DNA of 64,000 bases from Brevibacillus brevis (GTDB lineage Bacteria; Bacillota; Bacilli; Brevibacillales; Brevibacillaceae), in assembly GCF_022026395.1 (NCBI RefSeq), contig NZ_CP041767.1, positions 2,057,501 to 2,121,500 on the forward strand, read 5' to 3'. Made by a program: the position numbers and the translations under genes. Below are positions 32,603 through 41,096 of the stretch, piece by piece. The notes beneath the pieces are model-generated. The model was not told the origin of the DNA. It saw only the letters and a list, made by a program, of their open reading frames with translations, and made no database searches. The first letter of the stretch is position 1, and each line of letters opens with the position of its first letter.

Positions 32603-32629
32603 AAAAGCCCGCCAATGTAGATGGCAGGC
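32603..32629 (-). terminator. Intrinsic terminator (leftward)
   Basis: GCCCGCCA pairs with TGGCAGGC (one G-T wobble); the minus strand then reads CTTTTCTTTTT. It ends the serine hydrolase gene. Confidence 0.75.
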
Positions 32630-32637
32630 CACATGGA

Positions 32638-33450
32638 TTACGCTTTCTGACTATATACGTGATAAACGAGATTGCCGATTTGCGCCATGACGTTGGCAGC
32701 ATCCTTTTGTTCGAGTCCCTTGTTTAAAATGGACAAAGTGACAGCATGAGAACCGGTGTAGAGGATGCCGACATCATGCGTGATTTTGGTCACAGAGCCA
32801 GTCTTGTTGGCGAATTCCCATTTCGGAATCATCCCGATCACATCGCCGTCTGGGTCAGGCAAAAGGAAGGGAATGCGGTCACGGTGCTGCTGAGCCTTCA
32901 AGATGGCGACCATTTTTAAACAGCTGTCGTAGGAGATGACTTTTCCTGTTGCCACGTATCGGAGGTGACTTCCCATGTCTTTTGCCGTTACCTCATTGTA
33001 TCCTTCCAATTCGGCTGGGACGACCATGAGCTTGTTGTAGAAGTGACTGTTTGTCATTTCGGTTTTTTGCATCGCATTGCGGATGCTCTCTGTTCCGACG
33101 AGATCAATCATCATGTTCGTGGCTGTATTGTCGCTTTGGATGATCATCAGGGTAACCAGGTCGCGAATCGTAAATTCAGTGCCGGGGGTCATATGCTGAA
33201 GAACACCTGCACCGCCAACGAGATCCTCTGCACGCAGTTTCATTTTGTCCTCTAAGGCAAACTTGCCTGCATACGCCTCTGCAAAAACAGCTGTCATGAT
33301 CGGGACTTTGATTACACTGGCTGCATAAAAGCGTTGATCTTCGTTGATGGATAATGTTTCACCGGTTTGCAAATCTTCGAAAAAGATTCCCCATTCTCCT
33401 CCAGCGTCCTTGATCAGACTGGATATTTGGGCAAAAAGACTGGATAACAT
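32638..33450 (-). CDS. Serine hydrolase related to class A beta-lactamase
   Basis: A 270-residue protein with the class A order of motifs: SxxK in AASVIKVP, SDN in IIQSDNTATN, and KTG in NKTGSVT. The omega-loop ExxLN motif carrying the general base Glu166 is not evident; the loop region reads VPAELEGYNEVTAKDMG and is short. No signal peptide is present, so it may be cytoplasmic. It may thus be an esterase or D,D-peptidase-like enzyme. ATG at 33450 after AGGAGA. Confidence 0.8.
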   Translation of the reverse strand: MLSSLFAQISSLIKDAGGEWGIFFEDLQTGETLSINEDQRFYAASVIKVPIMTAVFAEAYAGKFALEDKMKLRAEDLVGGAGVLQHMTPGTEFTIRDLVTLMIIQSDNTATNMMIDLVGTESIRNAMQKTEMTNSHFYNKLMVVPAELEGYNEVTAKDMGSHLRYVATGKVISYDSCLKMVAILKAQQHRDRIPFLLPDPDGDVIGMIPKWEFANKTGSVTKITHDVGILYTGSHAVTLSILNKGLEQKDAANVMAQIGNLVYHVYSQKA

Positions 33451-33561
33451 GCAGACCCATCTCCTTTTGTTTCGATGTAGACAAAATTTTCTCAAGATAA
33501 TATTATTTAGTCATGCTCCTAACAAGCAAGAAGAATTATTCCTAAGATGGGGGTTTTGCTG

Positions 33562-35187
33562 TTGCATAAGTGGAAGAAACTATCATTTTGTGCTGTTCTG
33601 TTAACCAGTTTAGCGTTCGCTGGCTGTGGAACACCGCAAGCAAGCACCACGGGGGAGACGACAGGTGCGAAGCAGGAGCAGAGTAGCGCCCCCCAAGTGA
33701 TGCAGGTCAACCTGAACACTGGTGAGCCAAGCACGATCGACCCTGGACTGGCAGAAGATATCCCTTCGATGTCTGTTGCCCGTGCAGCATTTGATGGCCT
33801 CCTGCGCTTGAATGAAAAAGGCGAGCTGAAAGAGGCGGTCGCAGAGAAGTATGAGGTTTCCGCTGATGGTCTCACGTACACCTTCCATTTGCGAGAGTCC
33901 AAATGGACCAATGGAGATCCGGTTACGGCTCATGACTTCGAGTACGCATGGAAACGGGTTCTCGACCCGAAAACCGCTTCCAGTTACGCGTATCAGATGT
34001 ACTATTTGAAAAATGGGCAAGCTTTTAACGCCAACAAGGCAAAAGCCGAAGATGTCGGCGTGAAGGCAACTGACGACAAGACACTGGTTGTTACACTGGA
34101 AAACCCGGCACCGTTTTTCCCGGAACTAGTTGCGTCTGTCACCTATTTCCCAGTCAACAAAAAAGCGGTTGAGGCCGACAAAGAGTGGGCTTCGAAGCCA
34201 GAGACGTACATTACAAACGGGCCATTCAGCTTGAAAAATTGGGAGCACAAATCAAAGATTGAATTCGAAAAGAGCGATTCTTACTGGGATAAGGACACTG
34301 TCAAATTGTCCAAGCTGACGTTGAACATGATCGAGGATGCCAATACAGAGCTGTCGATGTTTGAAAAAGGTGATCTGGACTGGGCGGGCTCGCCACTGGG
34401 CGATTTGCCACTGGATGCATTGGATGCTCTAAAACAATCCGGAAAGATGCAAGCTCAAGCGACAGCGGGTACGTACTGGTACATTTTTAATACGACGCAA
34501 AAGCCGTTTGACAACAAAAAGATTCGTCAGGCATTTGCTACGGCAGTCAATCGTCAGGAAATTTCCGATAATGTCGTACCATACAAGAGCACGCCAGCGA
34601 CGGGTATTCTCCCGCCGACCATGGCACTCACGCCAGAGGGCTACATCAAAGACGGCGATGTAGAGACCGCGAAGAAGCTATTGGCAGAAGGTATGAAAGA
34701 AGCGGGGATCAAAGAGTTGCCACCGATTACGATTGCATACAATACGTCAGAGGTCAATTCACGTATTGCGACAGTCATTCAGGATCAATGGCGCAAAGCG
34801 TTTGGCATCGAAGTCAAACTGGTTAACAAAGAGAACAAGGTTCACCGTGAAGACATGAAGCAAGGAAACTTCACCATCGGTCGTGGTAGCTGGATTGGCG
34901 ATTTCAACGATCCGATCAACTTCCTGGAGGTATTCAAGGGTGGACTGAATACATCCAAATGGGAAAACAAGGAGTTCCTCGATTTGCTCGCGCAATCTGC
35001 CAAAGAAGGGGATGCAGCGAAGCGTAAGGAAATCCTCAAGAAAGCTGAACAAATCGTCATGGATGAAATGCCTGCGTTGCCAATCTACTATTTCACCTAT
35101 GCGTGGGTGAAGCAGGATAGCGTAAAAGATGTGGTAGTAGATGCACTCGGGTTCATCGACTTCAAGTATGCTTCCAATCAAAAGTAA
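33562..35187 (+). CDS. Oligopeptide-binding lipoprotein (OppA/DppE type)
   Basis: A 541-residue extracellular solute-binding protein family 5 lipoprotein. Signal peptide with lipobox LAFAGC (Cys about residue 21), then blocks AKYEVSADGLTYTFHLRES and DWLVxFExAWK-type segments (THDFEYAWKRVLDPKT, FDNKKIRQAFATAVNRQEI). It binds peptides for an ABC importer; the permease genes are not adjacent. The next gene, 27 bases on, is a gamma-glutamyl hydrolase. I chose TTG at 33562 because GGGGG lies 7-10 bases upstream. Confidence 0.88.
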   Translation: MHKWKKLSFCAVLLTSLAFAGCGTPQASTTGETTGAKQEQSSAPQVMQVNLNTGEPSTIDPGLAEDIPSMSVARAAFDGLLRLNEKGELKEAVAEKYEVSADGLTYTFHLRESKWTNGDPVTAHDFEYAWKRVLDPKTASSYAYQMYYLKNGQAFNANKAKAEDVGVKATDDKTLVVTLENPAPFFPELVASVTYFPVNKKAVEADKEWASKPETYITNGPFSLKNWEHKSKIEFEKSDSYWDKDTVKLSKLTLNMIEDANTELSMFEKGDLDWAGSPLGDLPLDALDALKQSGKMQAQATAGTYWYIFNTTQKPFDNKKIRQAFATAVNRQEISDNVVPYKSTPATGILPPTMALTPEGYIKDGDVETAKKLLAEGMKEAGIKELPPITIAYNTSEVNSRIATVIQDQWRKAFGIEVKLVNKENKVHREDMKQGNFTIGRGSWIGDFNDPINFLEVFKGGLNTSKWENKEFLDLLAQSAKEGDAAKRKEILKKAEQIVMDEMPALPIYYFTYAWVKQDSVKDVVVDALGFIDFKYASNQK

Positions 35188-35214
35188 TCATGAGTCTGTG
35201 AGGGAGTGACTGGC

Positions 35215-35952
35215 GTGCGTCCGATCATTGGTGTGGCATGTACGAAAATGTATTTTCCAAAGAACGATCTCGACCAGTTTTTCTATGTAGGTTCAGGCTA
35301 TGTGAACGGAATTGCCCGCAGTGGCGGTACTCCACTGATCTTGCCACTGCTGACGATTCAGGATGCTCCGTTTCGTGAGATGATCGAATCCCTGGACGGC
35401 TTGATTTTGTCCGGCGGTGAAGATCCTGCGCCACATTTGTACGGCGAAGACCCGCAGCAAGGGCTGGGCGATATCAATTACGAAAGAGACATCACAGAGC
35501 TTGAGATTATCAAGATTGCGCTGGAGCTGAAAAAGCCAATCCTGGGCATTTGCCGCGGAATGCAAATTTTGAATGTGGCGTGTGGCGGCACCCTCATTCA
35601 AGATATCCCGAGCCAAGTACCAGGAGCATTACAGCATGCACAGAAGGGTTCACGGCAATACGGGGTGCACAAGATTACGCTGCAACCTGGCTTTGTAGCG
35701 GATGCCCTCGGAAAGACAGAGGTGCTCGTGAACACCTCTCACCACCAAGCAGTCAAAGACATAGCACCGGGCTTTAAAGTCACAGGATGCGCGGCTGATG
35801 GTGTGATTGAGGCGATGGAAAGCCTCGACGGGCTACATGTGGGCGTACAGTGGCATCCAGAACGGATGTGGGCACACGACGACGACATGTTGAAGATTGC
35901 CGAGGCATTTGTTGCTCGGGCAAAGCAGTTGAAGCTGCAAACGACTAATTAG
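35215..35952 (+). CDS. Gamma-glutamyl-gamma-aminobutyrate hydrolase family (class I glutamine amidotransferase-like)
   Basis: A 245-residue PuuD/PF07722-type hydrolase with the catalytic elbow GICRGMQILN (Cys about residue 110), SHHQAVKD and VGVQWHPERM (His/Glu). It cleaves gamma-glutamyl bonds and is likely cytoplasmic. GTG at 35215 lies 8 bases after GAGGGAG. The gap to the preceding peptide-binding lipoprotein is short and has no terminator, so the two are co-transcribed. That suggests uptake and hydrolysis of gamma-glutamyl compounds. Confidence 0.88.
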   Translation: MRPIIGVACTKMYFPKNDLDQFFYVGSGYVNGIARSGGTPLILPLLTIQDAPFREMIESLDGLILSGGEDPAPHLYGEDPQQGLGDINYERDITELEIIKIALELKKPILGICRGMQILNVACGGTLIQDIPSQVPGALQHAQKGSRQYGVHKITLQPGFVADALGKTEVLVNTSHHQAVKDIAPGFKVTGCAADGVIEAMESLDGLHVGVQWHPERMWAHDDDMLKIAEAFVARAKQLKLQTTN

Positions 35953-35968
35953 AATAGCAATGAGAGAA

Positions 35969-35999
35969 ACCGTTTTGGGATTGCCCAGAGCGGTTTTTT
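35969..35999 (+). terminator. Intrinsic terminator
   Basis: ACCGTTTTGGG pairs with CCCAGAGCGGT (imperfect), followed by TTTTTT. It ends the peptide-binding/hydrolase operon. Confidence 0.75.
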
Positions 36000-36165
36000 G
36001 CATGCGGGAGGGCTTCACCGTGCGGGTTGCTCCAGCCAATGGTAGAAGTGTAGTCAAACAAGGATAAATGACAGGCAGGCAGAATCGAACTTCACGTAAG
36101 AGAATGGATTTTCGTGAGGTGAGTTTTTGAAGAAAATAATTGTAGTTATTTTGCTGAACGCGAAA

Positions 36166-36180
36166 TGAAAATGATTTTGA
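36166..36180 (+). promoter_or_regulatory. Fur-like 7-1-7 operator overlapping the peroxiredoxin promoter
   Basis: TGAAAAT G ATTTTGA differs from the Fur consensus (TGATAAT N ATTATCA) at three positions and is close to the PerR/Zur type. It overlaps a -35 TTGACA (36177-36182) that pairs with TATACT (36198-36203). Repression by a Fur-family protein (Fur, Zur or PerR) is inferred. Confidence 0.45.
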
Positions 36181-36222
36181 CATTCCGGAAGCCCTTGTAT
36201 ACTGAGCATAGAGGTGAGAGAA

Positions 36223-36663
36223 ATGTTAAAGGTCGGAGACTCGGCTCCCGTCTTTACTGCGGCGAGTACAAAAGGAACCGTTGATCTTAGGGATCACATC
36301 GGCAAAGAAAATATCGTCCTCATTTTCTATCCGGGAGATGACACCCCGATTTGCACGAAGCAGCTATGTGCGGTTCAGGATCACTACACCAAAATCGAAC
36401 GAGCAAACACAGTCGTTTTTGGCGTCAATCCAGGTGGCATGGACAAAAAGCGCTCATTCGCCGATAAGTTCCGCTATGAATTTCCATTGATCATGGATGA
36501 AGATGAATCCATTCGAAAAGCGTACGATGTTGGAAAAGTTCTCGGGCTGTTTTTCCAACAACGCATCGTGTACATCATCGGAAAAAACGGAACAATCTTA
36601 TCTGCCAAAAAAGGAAATCCTCCAGTATCAGAGCTGCTACAGGTAATCGAAAACCAAACCTAG
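36223..36663 (+). CDS. Peroxiredoxin (BCP/AhpC-TSA family)
   Basis: A 146-residue thioredoxin-fold peroxidase. The active site FYPGDDTPICTKQLCAV holds the peroxidatic Cys (about residue 46) and a second Cys five residues later, as in BCP enzymes. It reduces hydroperoxides using thioredoxin. ATG at 36223 after GAGGTGAG. A Fur-like box lies over its promoter, which fits metal- or peroxide-responsive control. Confidence 0.88.
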   Translation: MLKVGDSAPVFTAASTKGTVDLRDHIGKENIVLIFYPGDDTPICTKQLCAVQDHYTKIERANTVVFGVNPGGMDKKRSFADKFRYEFPLIMDEDESIRKAYDVGKVLGLFFQQRIVYIIGKNGTILSAKKGNPPVSELLQVIENQT

Positions 36664-36736
36664 GACGTTCTCGCTTGCGTCAATGGAAAAAAACAGGGAT
36701 AATAGAAATGAGAATGTATGTTTGGTGGGTATCCCT

Positions 36737-37789
36737 ATGAAAAAAATTCTTCACTTGGATATTGACGCATTTTTTGCGAGTGTAGAGCAGTTAGATCGTC
36801 CAGAACTGCGGGGGAAGCCGGTCATTGTCGGGGGAACTGGCAATCGAGGTGTGGTATCGACCTGCAGCTACGAGGCACGCAAATACGGTGTTCGCTCCGC
36901 AATGCCTATCGCCATGGCGAGGAAAAAATGTCCGCAAGGCTTTTATTTGCCTGTCCGCTATAGCCGTTATATCGAAAAATCTGTTGAAGTCAGACAGATA
37001 TTTACTTCTTATACAGAGCGTTATCAAACAGTAGGTTTAGACGAGGCTTATTTAGACGTGTCCCATTATGAAAATGCGGTACCCATTGCCCGTGATATCA
37101 AGAGGCGAATCAAACGAGAGACCGGACTTACTTGCAGCATCGGACTTTCCTACAATATGTCGTTGGCGAAAATCGCCAGTGATTTGAAAAAGCCGGATGC
37201 CTTTGTCATCATCCGACCAGAGCAGGCTTTGGATGTGCTGCGGTCGTTGCCAATTGGTACCTTGCATGGAGTTGGTAAAAAGTCACAAGAGCTGCTCGCG
37301 AAAAAGGGGATTGAGACGGTAGAGGATTTTTGGCGGCTTTCACTTGATGAGGCCACTACGCTATTTGGGAAGTTTGGTCGTTCTCTCTATTACCGGGCGA
37401 GAGGAGAAGACAATCGCGAAATCGAAATGGACCGCGCTCCGAAATCATTGAGCCGTGAAACGACACTGCCATTTGATTTGTTTGACAGGGATGCGATTGC
37501 TCCGATTGCCATCTCCCTCTTGCGTGAGGTCGAAGAGGACATCCGCGAAGAAGGGGTTGAACCCCAGACGATAACGCTCAAAATCAAGTACGCGGACTTT
37601 ACCCAGCGGACCAAGCAGCACAAGGCTGTGGCAGGGGCTAACTGGCAGGAGCTGTTGGACGATTTGCTCGACGCTTTTGACTATACAGCGGGCGTTCGAT
37701 TAGTTGGCGTAGGGTTTTCGAATTTTGCCGAGCAACAAGGGGAGCGGTACGAGCAGCTATCGATGTTTTCGTGGAAGCTCGGAAAGTAA
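36737..37789 (+). CDS. dinB: DNA polymerase IV
   Basis: A 350-residue Y-family polymerase. The catalytic residues are in LHLDIDAFFASVEQ (Asp near residue 6) and GLDEAYLDVS (Asp-Glu near residue 103); the thumb HhH GVGKKSQELLAKKGI and little finger follow. It performs translesion synthesis. ATG at 36737 follows GGTGGG. I saw no canonical LexA box (CGAAC-N4-GTTCG) in the short upstream gap. A Cys-rich small gene follows 13 bases later. Confidence 0.93.
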   Translation: MKKILHLDIDAFFASVEQLDRPELRGKPVIVGGTGNRGVVSTCSYEARKYGVRSAMPIAMARKKCPQGFYLPVRYSRYIEKSVEVRQIFTSYTERYQTVGLDEAYLDVSHYENAVPIARDIKRRIKRETGLTCSIGLSYNMSLAKIASDLKKPDAFVIIRPEQALDVLRSLPIGTLHGVGKKSQELLAKKGIETVEDFWRLSLDEATTLFGKFGRSLYYRARGEDNREIEMDRAPKSLSRETTLPFDLFDRDAIAPIAISLLREVEEDIREEGVEPQTITLKIKYADFTQRTKQHKAVAGANWQELLDDLLDAFDYTAGVRLVGVGFSNFAEQQGERYEQLSMFSWKLGK

Positions 37790-37802
37790 GGGAGGGAGAA
37801 CG

Positions 37803-37991
37803 GTGGAGACAGAGAATGCCTTTCATTGCTGTGCGACCTGTATTCATTTTCGTGTGGAAAAAGGGGCGGGAGGAGTCAGCTATCGATGCTCTCGTCTAAC
37901 CTATGAGACACGTCCGGACTATCGATTCCAATGCTGGACTCCGACAGAGAAGGTCAAGCGACTGATGGAAGCACGGAAAAGTCAACGATAG
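37803..37991 (+). CDS. 62-residue Cys-rich protein downstream of dinB
   Basis: A 62-residue protein with four or five Cys arranged as CCATCxHF (residues 9-13), YRCSR (about 30) and FQCWTP (about 45), suited to a zinc knuckle. The GTG start overlaps a GGAGGGAG ribosome site by a short gap. It is co-transcribed with dinB and ends before a bidirectional terminator. Role unknown; a link to DNA repair is only suggested by position. Confidence 0.7.
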   Translation: METENAFHCCATCIHFRVEKGAGGVSYRCSRLTYETRPDYRFQCWTPTEKVKRLMEARKSQR

Positions 37992-37996
37992 CGACA

Positions 37997-38043
37997 AAAA
38001 GAGGCACCCCCTTCGTTCTGATCGACAAAGGAGGTGCCTTTTC
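37997..38043. terminator. Bidirectional terminator
   Basis: AGGCACC-CCCTT pairs with AAAGGAGGTGCCT with A-run and T-run flanks. It serves dinB operon and the leftward GNAT gene. Confidence 0.8.
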
Positions 38044-38053
38044 TATTCATGTG

Positions 38054-38491
38054 TCAGGTCGAGAGGACCATCACTTCCTCCGAACCATCCATTTCGCCAT
38101 TTGAAATAAAGCCGAACGACTCATACAGCTTGCGAGCGAACTCGTTTTCAGGATGAATACTCAAGTAAATGCGCGTACAGCTGTAGCGTCTGCACATTTC
38201 TTCAACGAGCATGTTCAAAAATTGTTTGGCGTAACCCTTACCCTGATGGCGAACATCAATCATAAAGCGGTCCAGCCAAATTCGGCCATTCTCTACTTCG
38301 ATTCCGTGCATGGCATAACCGACAGCGATGTCTTTGTCATACAGACCGCATGATATCCATTCCGGTTCAAAACCTGATTGGGCGATGGAAAAAGCGTTGC
38401 TCTCGATGAAGGAGTGTTGACCTTCCTTTACAGTCAAGCAGGCAATTTGGCGCCAATTTTCTTTCGTAATTTCACGAATAGACAAGCTCAA
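38054..38491 (-). CDS. GNAT acetyltransferase (spermidine acetyltransferase-like)
   Basis: A 145-residue single-domain GNAT protein with MIDVRHQGKGYAKQFL (acetyl-CoA loop) and FARKLYESFGF. The N-terminal IREITKENWRQIACLTV pattern is shared with polyamine acetyltransferases of the BltD/PaiA type. The TTG start overlaps the stop codon of the MFS gene upstream in transcription, so it is translationally coupled to the exporter. In Bacillus, blt-bltD similarly couples an exporter and an acetyltransferase. Confidence 0.82.
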   Translation of the reverse strand: MSLSIREITKENWRQIACLTVKEGQHSFIESNAFSIAQSGFEPEWISCGLYDKDIAVGYAMHGIEVENGRIWLDRFMIDVRHQGKGYAKQFLNMLVEEMCRRYSCTRIYLSIHPENEFARKLYESFGFISNGEMDGSEEVMVLST

Positions 38492-39705
38492 AATTTCATC
38501 TCGCTTTCCTTTGTGCCAAGACTGGCGGAATTGCTTGCTTTTAATTGGACAAAAAGGAAAATGCCGAAGCCTAGGATGGATGCTGCCACAATCAGGAGGG
38601 CAGAGGATACAGGAAATAAATCCGTCAATATTCCCCCTGCCAGTGGGCCTGCCACCATTCCGATTCCGTGAAACATATTAAAGAGAGAGTACGCCGTGCC
38701 GTATGCGCCGCTTCCACCTTGGTCAATGATGGCTCCCAATGTAGCCAAGGTTGGCGATAAGGTAAAACCGATGCTCGCGCCAACCAGGGCCATTGCGAGC
38801 ATTGCTTGCCAGAGGGAGTCCGCCCACGCCAAAAATGGCAGAAACACAGCCAACGTCAAGATTCCGCCAAACATGAGTTTGTACGGATTCATGCGGCTGG
38901 AAAGGGAGCCGGCAACTGGAGCGATCAATCCGTATGCGAGTGTCATGACCCCAAACAAAAGACCAATCGATGTCGGCGTCATGCTGAGCTTCTCTGTAAA
39001 AAATACGGGCAACGTCGGTTCCAGCAAACAAAGGGAAATTTCAGCCAACAGGACGATTCCAGCGATAAAAATGACTTGCGGATTGCGGATGAATCCACCG
39101 ACATGAAGCTTTTCACTGACACTTCTCGTCGCGTCTTCCTTCAAGAACAAGTAAACCAGCACAATGTTGATCACGGTAAAGGCTGCTGCTGCCAGGAAAG
39201 GCATACGATGGTCACTGATTTCAAACAACCATCCGCCAATCGGCGCTCCGAGCAAGGTACCGGTCGAAATCGCCGTCAATGCAATTCCCATAACAGCTCC
39301 GCGCATTTTGGATGGGAACAAATCCGCCAGGAGGGCAAGGGCAGTTGGCCAAGTAGCCGCAGCAGCAATGCCTTGAACAAAGCGCGCGGTAATCAACAAG
39401 GCCATTGTTTCAGAGAAAGCAAACAATAACGTGGAAGCGGCGAGACCGAGCAACCCGACCAAAAGCATGGTCCGTCTGCCGATCCGATCAGATATCGGCC
39501 CGAAAATAGGGGTGGCAATGAGCATCGCGACCGCATAGCTGCTAAACAGCACGCCCATCATCGTGGAGGATGGCTGCAGCTTTTCCGTAAAATAAGGAAC
39601 AATCGGAATCAACAAGCTGTACAGCAGCATGTCGATGAAAAGGATCAGGATGACAAACAGTAGTCCGATTCGTTGTTGTTTGGTCATTTGTGTAAAAATA
39701 GACAT
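38488..39705 (-). CDS. MFS multidrug-type exporter
   Basis: A 405-residue transporter with twelve predicted helices. The loop 2-3 motif A GPISDRIGRRTMLLVG and the antiporter motif C-like region (ISTGTLLGAPIGG) mark a 12-helix drug/H+ antiporter close to Bmr/Blt and TetA(L)-like relatives. ATG at 39705 follows AGAGGTG. It is transcribed with the GNAT gene and lies beside its likely TetR repressor; a matching operator lies in its promoter (39729-39756). Confidence 0.88.
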   Translation of the reverse strand: MSIFTQMTKQQRIGLLFVILILFIDMLLYSLLIPIVPYFTEKLQPSSTMMGVLFSSYAVAMLIATPIFGPISDRIGRRTMLLVGLLGLAASTLLFAFSETMALLITARFVQGIAAAATWPTALALLADLFPSKMRGAVMGIALTAISTGTLLGAPIGGWLFEISDHRMPFLAAAAFTVINIVLVYLFLKEDATRSVSEKLHVGGFIRNPQVIFIAGIVLLAEISLCLLEPTLPVFFTEKLSMTPTSIGLLFGVMTLAYGLIAPVAGSLSSRMNPYKLMFGGILTLAVFLPFLAWADSLWQAMLAMALVGASIGFTLSPTLATLGAIIDQGGSGAYGTAYSLFNMFHGIGMVAGPLAGGILTDLFPVSSALLIVAASILGFGIFLFVQLKASNSASLGTKESEMKF

Positions 39706-39728
39706 GATGGAACACCTCTTAACTATAT

Positions 39729-39756
39729 AAACTATTTTTGTTTTATTGGTTTTCTT
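39729..39756 (-). promoter_or_regulatory. TetR operator at the MFS promoter
   Basis: AAACTATTTTTG TTTT ATTGGTTTTCTT matches, base for base over most of its length, the complement of the palindrome at 40403-40434. It sits just before the MFS start. The shared sequence at two promoters of one regulator and its target supports an operator. Confidence 0.6.
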
Positions 39757-39811
39757 GCATAGAACAATATCGTGGTCTTCCAAAGGTAGCGGGATGACCA
39801 CGAATCATTTG

Positions 39812-40384
39812 TTATCTTTTATCTGCTGGTACCAATCCAAACAAGAGGACATCTACAATAGCGGAAAGCGCCTCTGAGACAGTAATCTGGTTTTTCATGT
39901 AAAAGCGCTGGTCGAGTGTAGAATTCAGCGCATCGACAATAACCTTCAGCATGAGGGTGACGTCCATATTGACGATGAGCCCTTCTCGAATCGCTTGCTC
40001 GAGAAGAACGCGCAGGGTTTGCCAATCCTCGGATAAAGACGCCTCGACTTGGGCATATTGCTCAGGATAATATCGCTTCATCTGTTCGAGGATGCGCAAA
40101 TCATAAAATTCATAGTGTGTCGGTAAAACCATCATGACGCCTTTGATTTTATCGATAAGAGAGAGACTGTCGTCTGCGAGAATTTGCTGTGTTTTTTCAT
40201 CGCCCTCTTCAAAGGACTGTTGAATGATTGTTTCCAGAATTTCCACCTTGGATGAGAAGTGCTCGTACAACGTGCGTTTGCTGATCCCGAGCCGCTTCGC
40301 CAAATCATCCATGGAGAATTTCATGCCTTTATCGCGAATCTCTTCAATAAAACCTTTCATGATCCGGTTTTTAATTGCAATCAA
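39812..40384 (-). CDS. TetR/AcrR family repressor
   Basis: A 190-residue TetR protein. The N-terminal helix-turn-helix reads FSMDDLAKRLGISKRTLYEHFSSK (residues 23-46) and the ligand-binding helices follow to residue 185. It probably represses the MFS exporter/GNAT operon and itself; two matching sites lie in the two promoters. The start codon is TTG (40384) with GGGGGG touching it, which is unusually close; a later ATG (residue 9) lacks a ribosome site. Confidence 0.88.
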   Translation of the reverse strand: MIAIKNRIMKGFIEEIRDKGMKFSMDDLAKRLGISKRTLYEHFSSKVEILETIIQQSFEEGDEKTQQILADDSLSLIDKIKGVMMVLPTHYEFYDLRILEQMKRYYPEQYAQVEASLSEDWQTLRVLLEQAIREGLIVNMDVTLMLKVIVDALNSTLDQRFYMKNQITVSEALSAIVDVLLFGLVPADKR

Positions 40385-40402
40385 CCCCCCAGCTCAGCAT
40401 AA

Positions 40403-40434
40403 AAGAAAACTATAAAAACAAAAATAGTTTTCTT
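40403..40434 (-). promoter_or_regulatory. TetR operator at its own promoter
   Basis: AAGAAAACTAT and ATAGTTTTCTT form a perfect 11-base inverted repeat around a 10-base A-rich spacer, 18 bases before the tetR start. This is the size expected for a TetR dimer site. Confidence 0.65.
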
Positions 40435-40571
40435 GGTAACATTATTTTACACAGGTTGGCAGAGCAATGCAAGTGGTGATCATGCTTTTTGTTTTGCAAC
40501 CAAGTGGTCGATTATGGTATAGTAGGTGCCGAAATCGCGGTTGATTGCTTCACATCATTTGGAGGTGCCCC

Positions 40572-41096
40572 GTGTTTTTAGAGAAGCTGATGCCTAGTCA
40601 GTTCGTCGAATCAATCCATCACATTGACATAGATCAATTGAAACGAAATAACATCCGTGCGGTGATTACAGACTTGGATAATACCTTGGTGGAATGGGAC
40701 AGGCCACATGCAACCCAGGAGGTCATTAACTGGCTTGCTCGCATGCATGAGGCAGGTATACAGGTCACTGTTGTCTCCAATAACAACAAGGAGCGTGTAG
40801 ACCGCTTCTGTGCCCCATTAAATCTCGGGTTTATTTATGCGGCTAAAAAGCCGACAAACCGTGCCTTTTTGCAGGCAGTGCGGCAGATGAATGTAACCAT
40901 CGCTGAGACTGTTGTCATTGGCGATCAATTGTTTACCGATGTGCTGGGAGGAAATCGATTAGGATTTCATACGATCCTGGTTGTTCCTGTAGCCCAGACG
41001 GATGGTTTTTGGACGCGCTTTAATCGTCAGATGGAGCGTGTGGCCCTTATTTGGATGGAGAGGAAAGGAATGGTTTCGTGGAGGAGAAAAGCATGA
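40572..41096 (+). CDS. yqeG: HAD-superfamily phosphatase YqeG
   Basis: A 174-residue HAD IIIA phosphatase with VITDLDNTLVEW (nucleophile Asp near residue 29), a TVVSNN block and a GDQLFTDVLGG block. In Bacilli yqeG is the first gene of the cluster with yqeH, aroE and nadD. GTG at 40572 after GGAGGTG. The substrate is not known. The stop overlaps the start of yqeH. Confidence 0.9.
   Translation: MFLEKLMPSQFVESIHHIDIDQLKRNNIRAVITDLDNTLVEWDRPHATQEVINWLARMHEAGIQVTVVSNNNKERVDRFCAPLNLGFIYAAKKPTNRAFLQAVRQMNVTIAETVVIGDQLFTDVLGGNRLGFHTILVVPVAQTDGFWTRFNRQMERVALIWMERKGMVSWRRKA

Noticed and set aside
32638..33450. Considered as a beta-lactamase resistance gene
   Set aside because: No signal peptide and no omega-loop Glu is visible, so resistance cannot be claimed.
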